DNA of 64,000 nt from positions 305,071,950-305,135,949 of the forward strand of contig NC_081408.1 in NCBI RefSeq assembly GCF_030272615.1, written 5' to 3'. Of this stretch, positions 1-10,495 are shown in pieces. Source of the DNA: Cryptomeria japonica (taxonomy: Eukaryota; Streptophyta; Pinopsida; Cupressales; Cupressaceae). Each line of letters opens with the position of its first letter. Position 1 is the first letter of the stretch. The translations under genes were made by a program, and so were the position numbers. Under the pieces are notes generated by a model. The model worked only from the letters and a program-made list of their open reading frames with translations, searched no databases and had not been told where the DNA came from.

Positions 1-469
1 TATGATGTGCTTATATTTCATGTTCTTGATTTGGTACTATGCCTATGAGGTATTTGTGAAGGCCTTATTCTTGTAATGGTTCATATGTATGTTTTATGTG
101 TAGTATGTGCTCAGTGATGTTATATGCTCTTTAAGACCTCTTTGTGAGTATTATTTCATGTGTTGTGATGTCATTTTATGTGTTACCCTATGGCTTGGTA
201 TATGATTAGGGGGAGTGGGATTCCTTGTGATGATCAGAGTCACGTGAGTTAGGTTGCTTGGCACCTAGACTGCTAGGGCACAATGGGAGTTTTCCTCTTT
301 ATAATTCAGTGATAACTTGTAATAATTGATTGGGTTTGGGTTTCACCTAATAAGATAATTCTATACGGTTGGGCCATATGAGATGGCAAGCTAGTCTCCC
401 TTGTACTCACATAGGTTGAGATGGCTCCATGTATTTGTTAAGGGATTGTTTTCACCCTTCTTTTGTGAG

Positions 470-545
470 GGTAGCTTGGATGGCTATTAGGAGGGTAGCT
501 TGTATGGCTATTAGGAGTATGGATGGCTATTAGGAGTATGGATTG
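470..545. repeat. Short tandem repeat, about 25-30 bp unit
   Basis: The string 'ggatggctattaggag' and variants recur three times in about 75 bp, joined by 'ggtagctt' or 'tat'. It is a minor local expansion inside repeat copy A and is absent at the matching place in copy B. Confidence 0.6.
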
Positions 546-1179
546 TTCATATGCCATGATTTTATTGTACGCCTCTAGAAGAGTCTATTGTTGAGTTTAG
601 CCTTGTGAAGTTATGTGATTATTGTTATGTTGAGTTTATTATGTGATATGTTGAGTCCCATGGTTGTTAGGTGTCATCCTAGGTCATGAGTGAGTGTTGG
701 AACCCCATGTCATCTCCTAGCATGGGGGGTGGTTCCTATTTGGTTCCACATGGTCAGGTGGTTTGATGCCTTCTCCCATTAAGATATTATTTATTGGAGT
801 TGCGTGTGTGGATGTGGATTCTATTATTCATCAAATATGTGAGAAGACTTGTAGCTAATTCTAAGTATTGTATTACTTTGTATTCATGATGGCATTGTAT
901 TAAGGAAAGGATCATGTACCTTGAAAAAGTGAATCTATGCAATGTGACATTGTAAGACTAGAAATTGTATGTAATAAAATGATATTCTTGAATGTGACAC
1001 GAGTTGTCCTATTGTATGTTTAAATAAGATGATTTATGATTCTTAGATGGAATATGTACTTTGATTAGATATCATGGATGTATGTAAATGTAGCTGTACA
1101 TGAAAGTAATCCTAATGTAATACTTAAGATTCCTATATCTAAGGTAGTCTTAATGGAAGTAATGATTGTTTATGGAATT

Positions 1180-1184
1180 AGGAA
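1180..1184. repeat. Target-site duplication, left (AGGAA)
   Basis: AGGAA stands directly before the 5' LTR, and the same five bases stand directly after the 3' LTR at 10181-10185. A 5-bp duplication is the usual footprint of LTR retrotransposon integration. Confidence 0.88.
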
Positions 1185-2127
1185 TATAGACACCTAAAAT
1201 TAATATTTTATTAATTTAAGCCTATCAACATAATTAATTGACTTTAATTATGTTATCCTTATTCCTCTCAAAATCAATTAAATCTAATTTAATTAATCAT
1301 GTCACTATTGTCCAATAATTAATTTATCAAATAAATTAATTATTCCCCTATTCCTCTAAAGTCCCCTCCTATAATCATTTTCTCTAAACCCACTCAGTTA
1401 ATTAATTCTAATTAATTAACCTAGTCATGTGATTCCTACAAATCATTTTTCCTAATCTCATTAACCTAATTAATCCTTCTAGAATCTCTCATAATCATTC
1501 TTATCATTATCCATCAATTTTTAATTCCCACTCATGTCACATCAACATTGAGTCTCTCAAAGAAATTCAAATTTCTTTGAATCCCTCAATGCATCCTTAT
1601 TTTGGAATTTTTAATTCCTCATATTTGAAATTCAAATTTCTCCCCTCTTTTTCCCAAGGAATTTTATATTCCTATTTATTTTCCCAAGGCACCCTTGATC
1701 CATGCCTTCTATCTCAAATCAATCTCAACCCTTCATAATCAAATCAATCTTGGCCCTCCATTGGCCTCATCCAATCTATAAATTGGAGCCTATTCTCCTC
1801 ACAAATCATCCACTTCTCATGCATTATCATGCTGCTCTTTTCTCCTCTCACCCTCATCTATCTATCACAATTCAATCAAAATATCAATCCATCTATCTTG
1901 TTGAGCACAAAGGATATCAATCAACATCCAAATCAAGCAAGTAGCACATCAAGTGGAGCATCAAGGGCGCATCCTCACCATCCACTTCATCAAGCTCAAT
2001 CTGAAGGAGAAGATAAAATGAAGGTAAAATAGGAAGGTAAAAATGATCTCTTGATGTTTTAGGGGTTTCATGCTTATTTCATTGTGTTTTTTATCACTTA
2101 ACCTTTTATTCCATTTTCCCCTCTTCA
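1185..2127 (+). repeat. 5' LTR of element 1 (943 bp)
   Basis: It aligns by eye along its whole length to 9272-10180 and ends in CTCTTCA. The first dinucleotide is TA, whereas the 3' LTR begins TG (TGTAGACACC), so the terminal G has mutated. It is about 34 bp longer than its partner, mainly from a segment near 1310-1360 missing in the 3' copy. A short open frame near 1702-1944 recurs in the 3' LTR and is part of the LTR, not a gene. Confidence 0.9.
1777..1783 (+). promoter_or_regulatory. Candidate TATA box in the 5' LTR
   Basis: TATAAAT lies in the context 'aatctataaattggagcc', about 590 bp into the LTR. The identical context is present at 9825-9831 in the 3' LTR. The position suits a U3/R promoter, but no transcript start can be seen. 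Confidence 0.5.
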
Positions 2128-2130
2128 TTC

Positions 2131-2148
2131 TGGCATGTCCGGTGGGAC
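2131..2148 (+). other. Candidate primer-binding site of element 1
   Basis: Three bases after the 5' LTR the sequence reads TGGCATGTCCGGTGGGAC. A TGG start here is expected for pairing with a tRNA CCA end. I could not assign a tRNA from memory. Confidence 0.5.
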
Positions 2149-2199
2149 CCACATCCCAAATTTAACAAAAATTTAAGTTTTTTTTGTGAAGGTTTCTCA

Positions 2200-2660
2200 C
2201 AGGATTCATGCTTAAGTGCGAGTGCACGCACATTGGCACGACCGTTCCTAGATCAACGTGACCGCCTACTAATCAACACGATCATCTCGGCTTCAGCGTG
2301 ACTGCAAGAAATTTCAATATTTTTTTGGTGCCTCACTGTGCTTCAGCACGACCGCCATGAAAATTCATCTATCTCCTTCTCATTCTTCCTCTTCTTCATT
2401 ATTCTATCTTCTCACTTCTATCTCTTTTCAGTGTTGCTTCAGTGCGACCGCTCTTCAATTAGCACAATCATTTTTGTTAAAAATTTAAATTTGAATTTTT
2501 GGGCGCTAACTCTAGTTGTTTTGATGCGAGTGCCTGCTAATCAGTGTGACTGTCATTTTTTATGTTTCTGTTATCTGGTTTGTATAATATGAATATTCTA
2601 TCTGTTAGCGTGATCGCTCGGGCATTAGCGCGATCGTCTACTAATTAGCGCAGTCGCAGG
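2200..2660 (+). repeat. Degenerate CpG decamer array in the leader
   Basis: About twelve variants of AGCRCGAYCG occur in roughly 450 bp, for example ggcacgaccg, caacgtgaccg, cagcgtgactg, cagcacgaccg, cagtgcgaccg and tagcgcgatcg. Several follow a 'cctactaatc' or 'tctactaatt' string. The variants differ mostly by C/T or G/A. No open frame explains the pattern. Confidence 0.7.
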
Positions 2661-4055
2661 GACAAGTCAAAAAAAAAAAAAAATCACTGTTTTTCGCCAT
2701 ATCTTCTGTTTTCCTCCAAACTTCACTAGGTCCCCCGCAATTTCATTTTTGTGCATTTCCTTCCTTAAGGGCCTTATCCCAATTTCCACTTTTTGAAGCC
2801 CAAAATCCCACATTTCTCTATTTTTAGGGTTTGCCATAACTTCTTCCAGTTTTATCCATTCACCTCCAAATTTTGCCATATTGTCTATCTCGAATTTTTG
2901 TTTCTTTGTACCTCTTGGAAAAAAAATTTCATTCCTTCACCTCTCCTCTAAAATCCCCATTTTATGCTTGCCTATCCCTTAGAAAGTGGCAAAAACCTAG
3001 TCAAACACCATTTACCCATCAAAGTTTCCTCCAAATCTACATTTGTCATTAGTAGAAAAGTTTTTATTCTTGTTTTTCTACTCATTTCCAAAAAATAAAA
3101 AAATAATATTTTGTCATTCTTTTGTCTTTTGCAGGACACTTGTTGAAGACTTCATTTCAAACTACTAATCAAGTTGTTTTGCAGGTTGCCTAAGGAGATA
3201 CAAGCAAACATTGTGTCATTTTAATCATTTTCTTAAGGCACCTAGATCTAATTAGAGGGTAAATAAACCATTGTCTTTTGTGTTTGTGAAAAGTGTAAAG
3301 GTAGGAGAGTATGCTTTCATCTAGCTAAATGATCAGAAATCCAGACCCTCCAAGTTTTTCATGTTTGTTGCATGCTTAACCTTAGCGGGCCTGCCCTCCC
3401 AACTTTCTCTTTGAGAAGGTAAGAGGGGAATGACCCAAGTGAGTACACCCGGACCTGGGGTTCCCAACTCACTATAATAAATAGGCCATTGATGATGAAA
3501 GGGTCAATGGTTGGGGCTATATGAGAGTTTTCTCTCACATTGGGTGCTTAGTAGGATCCTAGAGATCTCAATCACGCTTGCATGACTACTAAGTTCTTGG
3601 TGCTTCGTTGGGCTATAGGCCTCAATTGTGCTTGCGCAACTACGAAGGGTAGCTCCTAACGAGAAGCCATACTAAACACCTTGTGCATAGTGGCCAAAAG
3701 CCTTCTAGTCATAGGTGCAGGAGGTCAGACCTCCGAAACCGCCCATATTTTTATGACCCTTAGTAGAGACACAAAGTTCTCCATGAGGATTTTTCATGGG
3801 AATTCATGCTTGGCTACCCCGGAGAAGTGAGTGTTGTGGAGGGGAGCCAATAGGGTCAAGCATCTAAGTGTTTTCTCTAGGTAAGCGTAGCTGAGAAACC
3901 AATTGGGATCCATTGACTATTATCTTTTCTCATCCATCCCCCACAACCAATCAATCACCCCTCTTTCCAAATTCTATCTTGTCATCATCAAATATTTAAT
4001 CCATTTCTATCTATCCAAGAAATTCTCCAATCCCCAATCCACTTTCATCCATTCA
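2661..4055 (+). other. Untranslated leader of element 1
   Basis: This stretch between the CpG array and the AATCC block has no long frame. It includes a poly-A run at about 2669-2684. At 3565-3650 there is an imperfect duplication in which 'tcaatcacgcttgcatgactactaag' resembles 'tcaattgtgcttgcgcaactacgaag'. I see no domain-level coding signal. Confidence 0.5.
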
Positions 4056-5400
4056 AACAATCATCCTTCCTCAACTAATATTCATTCTTCCTCTAGTCCA
4101 ATCAAATCTCCAAAATTCCAATCAATCAAATCCACCCATATTCTAAATCCAATCAAGTCCTAATCCAATCCAATCAAACCAAGTCCTAATCCAAGGACTA
4201 ATCCAATCCAATCAAATCAAATCAAATCAAATCAAATCCAATCCAATCCAATCCAATCCAATTCAATCCAATCCAATCCAATCCAATCTAATCCAATTCA
4301 ATCTAATCCATTCAATCAATCAACCAATTAAATCAAATCAAGTCCTAACCCAAGGACCAATAAAATCTAGTCCTAATCAAAGGACCAATCCAATCAAGTC
4401 CTAATCCAAGGACCAATCCAATCAAGACAAGTCCTAATCCAAGGACCAATCCAATCGAACCAATTCCAATGCAAATCAAATTCAATCCAAACCTAATGAA
4501 ATCTAATCCATCATCATTCCAAGACAAGTCCTAATCCTCATCTTCATTTAACATCATATTCATAATCTTTCCCCTCCAAAACATATTCATCCAATTCCAA
4601 TCTAATTCTTCACTCTCAACATGACTACCCAAAATTTCAAAGCTTGGTATGAGAAGATTCTCATGGAAGTTCACGAATCTAATCATTCATCCGACTTTGG
4701 GTAGTCTCCCCCTTTATTCTTCCTATTACCTATCTATTTTTCCATAATCATTCTCCCTCTAATCCAATCAAATCTCCAAAATTCCAATCAATCAAATCCA
4801 TCCATCTTCCTAATCTAGTTATCCAAACCAATCAATCAATCATCCAATCTAATCCAATCTAATCCAATCCAATTCAATCCAATCCATTCAATCAATCAAC
4901 CAATCCAATCCAATCAAGTCCCAATCCAAGGACCATTCCAATCCAATCTAGTCCTAATCCAAAGACCCAATCCAATCAAATTAAGTCATAATCTAAGGAT
5001 CATTCCAATCCAATCAAGTCATAATCCAAGGAAGAATCCAATCAAATCAAATCAAGTCCTAATCCAAGGACTAATCCAACCAAATCAATTCCAATCCAAT
5101 TCAATCAAATCCAATCAATCAAATCATCCAATCAAATCAAGTCCTAATCTAAGGACTAATCCAATCAAATCCAATGAAATCCAATCCATTATCATTCCAA
5201 GTCAAATCCTCATCTTCATTTAACATCATCTTCATAATCTTTCCCCTCCAAAACATATTCATCCAATTCCAATCTAATCCTTCACTCTCAACTTGACTAC
5301 CCAAAATTTCAAAGCTTGGTATGAGAAGATGCTCATAGAAATTCATGACCCTGCCTACCAAGTTAATCCCATAATCTCCCACTCACCTATCATACCTTCA
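4056..5400 (+). repeat. Duplicated AATCC-rich block, two units of about 670 bp
   Basis: Two units, roughly 4056-4730 and 4731-5400, share the order: a 'tccaatcaaatctccaaaattcc' block, a long AATCC/AATCA stretch, then the start of a reading frame (MTTQNFKAWYEK). The frame begins with ATG at 4621 in unit one but with TTG at 5293 in unit two. Unit one closes after 28 codons. Within the AATCC stretches the fold-back motif GTCCTAATCCAAGGAC recurs. Confidence 0.8.
4183..5160 (+). repeat. Array of GTCCT..AGGAC fold-back motifs
   Basis: The 16-mer GTCCTAATCCAAGGAC has complementary arms GTCCT and AGGAC around a 6-base loop. Seven instances keep perfect arms, beginning near 4183, 4341, 4369, 4398, 4432, 5057 and 5139. 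Others between 4917 and 5035 are altered in one arm. Spacing is irregular and filled with AATCC units. Confidence 0.75.
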
Positions 5401-7240
5401 TCCATCCCATCTCAACACATTACACCCAATCCCAATCTATACCATATATCTTATCCTTCCTCTACCTTCGACAAGGGAAATCCGTCTTATTCCCCATCCA
5501 TATCTCCATCTTATTCCCTATCCATATCTCCATATTATCCCTCATTCACATACTCCTCTAACCCAATATGTATACCTGCATATCCCCCCCAATCTACATC
5601 CCAGTCCCCATCCTTCTACAATGCATTCATTACTTCTACTCCCCATCCAAATCCTTTACTCCATAGTCCTCCAATCATTAATCCTAATTCCCCAATCCAT
5701 TATCCTAATTCTCCATCCAATTCCAATCTCAATCCTAATTCTCCATCCAATCCCAATCCTCCATCTAATCGTAATCCTCCAAAATCCATATTGTCCATGT
5801 CCTCCAAATCCATCATCCATAATCTTATCCAAGATATACTAGCAAAGGAGACAAAACCCTCACCTCAAAGAAAAGTGGCCAAGTCTCCTCAAGTCCTCCA
5901 TCCACCCCAATCACCTCCACCTCAAAACAAATCCCAATCCTCTGCACTTCATGATACCATCATTCCTCCATCCACCCAAGTTGAATCTTCCATACCCTCC
6001 TCCATCACACAATCCCCACAACTCCAAACATGCCAAAAGCTTGTTCCAAAGCATGCCAGCATAGAAACCTCTCCATATCATGATGCATCTCCCTCCACTC
6101 CATCTAATGATCTCATCCCCTCCACTTCCTCTCATGATCATATGATTCCTCTATCATTGCATGATCCTCTTCCATCTCATGATCCAATCACCCCTCCCAC
6201 TCCATCTCACGATACCCTCCCTAGTCAAGATCAAAGTATCCCTTCATCTCCATGTCATGATCCCAATCCATCTAAAGATCCTAATCTTCCTTCCACATCT
6301 CATCCCCCTCAAAATGGACTCGCATCTTGTTTCCAAAATAATAAGTCCTCAAGATAATGCTCAAGATGTTGGTACATCCTCTATTCCTCCTAAATCCAAA
6401 TTTACCTCATACAAATCAAAATCCCATTATCCATCATCTTCCACATCCATTTTGGGACCCTATGTTCCAAATTTAAACCCTTCATTCCTTCCATCCATTT
6501 TGGTCCCATATGTTCCGATGCTCAATCCTCCATCTCTTCCATTCATATTGGGTCCTTACATCCCTCTATCCACCACTCCATCACCTCAAATAATCCCTAA
6601 GAAAGATCAACAAAGGCACACATCCTTGAATTCCTCCCAACACTCTCTTTCCATCATCCCATCCATAAAATCCATCAATCCTTCATCCTCATGCACCCAT
6701 CCCACTACTATTTGGAGGCAATTTGGATGCCCAATCTAAAAAGAATAAAGTTCAAAATCCACAAAAATCAAAGGATCAACATGTCCCCTCAAAACGACAT
6801 GCTCAAAACAAAAATATAATCCAAAAGAAAGAAAAATTAAAAAGGCCACAAAGGCCCCAAAAGAAAAAATCAAAAACTATGGGGATTCCCAAAGAAGCAA
6901 TGCATCCCAAAGTAAAATCAAAATTGGCATCCAAACTTGCTAATCCAAAAGCTCCATCCATTCATAAATCCTCCAATCCTCCATCTAACACTCCTTCATC
7001 TTCAAAATCCATTTTGGGTCCTTATGTCTCGAAATCCACTATCCCAACTCCATTTACCCCTTCTTCTATTTTGGGTCCTCATTTCCCAAAATCCACACTT
7101 TATCCCCCATCCAATTCAAAACACTCTCCCCCACTACTCCACCACCCTTCAAGGTGTGTGCCAATGTTGATCTTCCACAAATTCTTCAAAACCCCATCCA
7201 TTATCCACCATCGACTTTTCACAATCCCATTCCATTAGTC
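5293..7240 (+). pseudogene. Frameshifted Pro/Ser-rich reading frame of element 1
   Basis: I do not recognise this protein. The frame is open from 5293 to 6357 but lacks an ATG at the position where the upstream duplicate has one. It continues in a second frame (about 6340-6739) and a third (about 6723-7238), so two frameshifts split it. The product is low complexity. It starts with an aromatic/acidic stretch (FKAWYEKMLIEIHDP), then YSPSISPSYSLSIS-type and NPNSPSN-type repeats, then a run of SHD/HDP repeats. Later come five copies of a GP(Y/H)-centred motif like SILGPYVP, and a Lys-rich basic segment at about 6740-6890. I see no gag homology region, zinc knuckle or protease motif. It could be a structural protein of the element or a former host sequence. 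Confidence 0.6.
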
Positions 7241-9257
7241 CAATCCTTTCCAAATCCCTATCTTCCATCCACTATCCATTTCATCTCCCCAATTATTGTT
7301 ACCAACATCTATGAGCATACCTCTAGTTCAAAGAAATACTAAGGGATTCCATCTATGGAACTAGATTCTTGAGTCCTCCCTTCCTCCTTCATGCATCCAC
7401 TATCTTCCATATCCACTCATCCTTATCCTTCTCCATCCAAACTATTTCAAAAAAAAAAAAAAAATTAAATGAAAAAATCAAGAAAAATTAAAAAAAAAAC
7501 AAAAAACAAACAGAAAAAAAGTAAAGAAAAATCATTTCATCCAATGGTGAAAATCACTTCTTGTGGCACCTTGGGTAAGTACCATGATGAAAACTTGGCA
7601 AACAATCATCATGTGTAATCCCCTCGTCCCCTTGCACTCTACACTTGGGGGCAAGCTTCATCCACACAATCCTCCCATCCATCTACATCATATCTAAGTC
7701 TATTCTCCTTTCCTATCTTTGATCTTGACTATCCTATCCATATCCTCCATCTCATATCCCTCATCCTATCAAAATAAATCCTCTTGTCATATCTTTCATC
7801 TTGATCATATAAGAGGCAAAACAATGTATATGCATGCATGCTTTGGAGCACACAAGCCTTAAATCCTCTACCATCCTTATCCATTACACATTATCCTTCC
7901 ACCTCATACATCTTTATCCACTATCCTTAAATCCTTAATTCCACTACCTCTACAGTGGGGAATTGCACTCCTTTGCAGCATAGTCCTTGGGTCTCCAGCA
8001 CCCTACCCTCCAATCCTTCATATCCTATACATATCCATCCACTCCATCTATATGTCTCCTATCTAAACAAAAACTCCCTTCTTCCATTCACCCATCCTCT
8101 TACCCACCCATTTGTTCTCCCTTGTCATTGGTTCCATTCAATCAAATCCTATCCACCAATCCACCCCATCCTATCCAATTTCTAATCCAATCCTATCTTA
8201 TCTAATCACATTCTCCATCTCTTCCAATTCAATCATTAATCCCATCCCCAATCCAATCCTACTCAATCATTCATCCTAGTTAATAATTTATCCTTCTTCC
8301 AATCTTATCCAATCCATCAAACAAAGTTTTCCCATCTACCTAAGCTTGCACTAACTTGTGCCTAATCCAACCACCCATCCATACTACGCCAATCAAATCC
8401 AAGTGGCAATCCTCTCACCTACAGATCTTGCACATCCAACTTGTCTTTTGTCATCCATCAATCAATCCATCACCTGCCCATCGGGATGTATCCTTCCCTA
8501 GTCCAGCAATTTATCCAAATCCATGTCCTACTCTTGGCAAGAGATGTAAGCTGGTCATGTGCATATGGTTTGCATGCTTGAGATTTTCACTTTGTTTTCA
8601 TCTTGTGTCCCAGGACTATACTTGTTCAGGACTGCCTTGATCATCCTATATCTTGGTATGTCTTGGCTGGTATATAATGGGGCATAGCTTTCATGGCATG
8701 GTGTGTTTGAAGGTCTTCCTTGTATGAACCGACAATCCTACATTAGTGTTTATCAACACTTGCATGATTGTGTGCAAGGCATTCCTGTTTGACTGAGCGT
8801 CAATCCACGCCTTGAATCTTCATATCATCCTGGTTCTTATAATCAGTGGTGTAGACTATCCATGGCAATATCAAATCTAGGTTTGCTCTCTATACTTGCT
8901 CAACAAGAAATCCAATCCGTTTATCATTTCTTTGTCTCATTTATTTCACAACACTCCAACCCATCCTAGTTCCCTCTTTTATTATCTTCATCCTTTCATC
9001 ACTTATTCTTCTAATTACTTTTCGAGAGCACACTCGTGTTCTTCGAACCCGCATGTTCTCTTGAGGGGGCATACCACTGCTTCCTCCTCATCCTTCCTCC
9101 TCATCATTCTTCCTCATCTCATGATTGGGGCATCATGCTACTAGTCCTTATCCTTTTCTTCATCTCATGATTGGGGCATCATGCTACTAGTCCTTATCCT
9201 TTTCTTCCACTATGTTTTATTCTTCTTTGATATAACATCATTCCACGACGCCATATC
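7241..9257 (+). other. 3' non-coding interior of element 1
   Basis: About 2 kb without a supported gene. It contains an A-rich tract at 7449-7540, short pyrimidine-rich frames with no domain, and a 46-bp tandem duplication at 9115-9206 (unit starts 'catctcatgattggggc'). Confidence 0.6.
9115..9206 (+). repeat. 46-bp tandem duplication
   Basis: Two adjacent identical 46-bp units occupy 9115-9160 and 9161-9206, shortly before the purine tract. No difference between them is visible, which suggests a recent slip. Confidence 0.9.
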
Positions 9258-9271
9258 AAAGAGGGGCAAAA
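9258..9271 (+). other. Polypurine tract of element 1
   Basis: AAAGAGGGGCAAAA sits immediately before the TG of the 3' LTR. It would prime plus-strand DNA synthesis. A near-identical tract is found at 60624-60637. Confidence 0.85.
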
Positions 9272-10180
9272 TGTAGACACCTAAAATTAATATTTGATTA
9301 AGTTAAGCCTATCAACATAATTAATTGACTTTAATTGTGTTATCCTTATTCCTCTCAGAATCAATTATATCTAATTTAATTAATCCTATCACTATTGTCC
9401 AGCTCTAAAGTCCCCTCCAATAATAATTTCCTCTAAACCCACTCAGTTAATTAATTCTAATTAATTAACCTATTCATGTGATTCCTACAAATCACTTTTC
9501 CTAATCTCATTAACCTAATTAATCCTTCTAGAATCTCTTATAATCATTCTTATCATTATCCATCAATTTTTAATTCCCTCTTGTGTCACATCAATATTGA
9601 GTATCTCAAAGAAATTCAAATTTCTTTGAATCCCTCAATGCATCCTTATTTTGGAATTTTTAATTCCTCATATTTGAATTCAAATTTCTCTCCCCTTTTT
9701 CCCAAGGAATTTTATTTTCCTGTTTATTTTCCCAAAGCACCCTTGATCCATGCCTTCTATCTCAAATCAATCTCAACCCTTCATAATCAAATCAATCTTG
9801 GCCCTCCATTGGCCTCATCCAATCTATAAATTGGAGCCTATTCTCCTCACAAATCATCCACTTCTCATGCATTGTCATGTTGCTCTTTTCTCCTCTCATC
9901 CTCTTATAATCCAAATCCTCATCTATCTATCACAATCCAATCAAAATATCAATCCATATATCTTGTTGAGCACAAAGGATATCAATCCACATCCAAATCA
10001 AGCAAGCAACACATCAAGTGGGGCATCAAGGGCACATCCTCACCATCCACTTCATCAAGCTCAATCCAAAGGAGAAAGTAAAATAGGAAGGTAAAAATGA
10101 TCTCTTGATGTTTTAGTGTTTTCATGCTTATTTCATTGTGTTTTGATCATTTAACCTTTTATTCCATTTTCCCCTCTTCA
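9272..10180 (+). repeat. 3' LTR of element 1 (909 bp)
   Basis: It begins TGTAGACACC and ends CTCTTCA, giving canonical TG...CA ends. It matches 1185-2127 apart from scattered substitutions and small indels. The AGGAA duplication follows at once. Confidence 0.92.
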
Positions 10181-10185
10181 AGGAA
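10181..10185. repeat. Target-site duplication, right (AGGAA)
   Basis: This matches 1180-1184 exactly and closes the insertion of element 1 into repeat copy A. Confidence 0.88.
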
Positions 10186-10495
10186 CATTTGTTATTGGTT
10201 CTTAAAATGAACCTAGACTATAGGATTCTACTCTTAAGTAGTGACGTTGAGATACTCTAGGGGAAATATGATATGTTATTCTTCTTGCGTAAATTGTGTT
10301 ATGATGTGTTATGTAATGTGGTAATCAAGAATAAGATACAATTTGTAATGATGCATTTAGTAGATGATGTATATGATATGCATTAGATGGATGTTATAGA
10401 CATATGTGTTGTTTAGTAGATGTGCTAAAAAAAAAATCTCTCTATTTGTAGTAAGATTAAGTGTATTTCTCTATGGTATTTTGGTGGGCATTACA
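10181..10495. repeat. Tandem repeat copy A, right part
   Basis: This continues the sequence interrupted at 1184. It ends in 'ggtattttggtgggcattaca', the same end as copy B at 11847 apart from two bases. No coding signal. Confidence 0.65.

Larger units (their letters stand above)
1..1184. repeat. Tandem repeat copy A, left part
   Basis: This stretch has no convincing reading frame. From about 200 onward it matches 10630-11850 in blocks: a GGGGGAGTGGGATTCC block, a 'ggttgagatggctcca' block, and a block around 'gtgtcatc..tcctagcatgggg'. Copy A continues at 10181-10495, because the 9 kb LTR element was inserted after 1184. The function is unknown; it may be part of an older retroelement. Confidence 0.7.
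1185..10180 (+). mobile_element. LTR retrotransposon 1, large and non-autonomous
   Basis: The element spans about 9.0 kb and has two similar LTRs, a 5-bp AGGAA target duplication, a TGG-starting primer-site candidate 3 nt after the 5' LTR, and a purine tract directly before the 3' LTR. The interior has no recognisable gag, protease, reverse transcriptase or integrase. It holds a CpG-motif array, a duplicated AATCC-rich block, a frameshifted Pro/Ser-rich frame and long non-coding stretches. This fits a LARD-type element mobilised in trans. The partial LTR at 60638 has a similar start and purine tract, so a relative lies nearby. Assignment to Ty3/gypsy is inference from the LTR and purine-tract style. 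Confidence 0.9.

Noticed and set aside
1702-1944. Open frame beginning MPSISNQSQPF, also present at 9750-10094
   Set aside because: It lies wholly within both LTRs of element 1 and overlaps the TATA-like region. It recurs only because the LTRs are copies. No domain.
4183-5160. AATCC-rich block as a telomere-like or satellite array
   Set aside because: Units are irregular and mixed with the fold-back motif and a reading-frame start, and the plant telomere repeat TTTAGGG is absent. It is internal to element 1.
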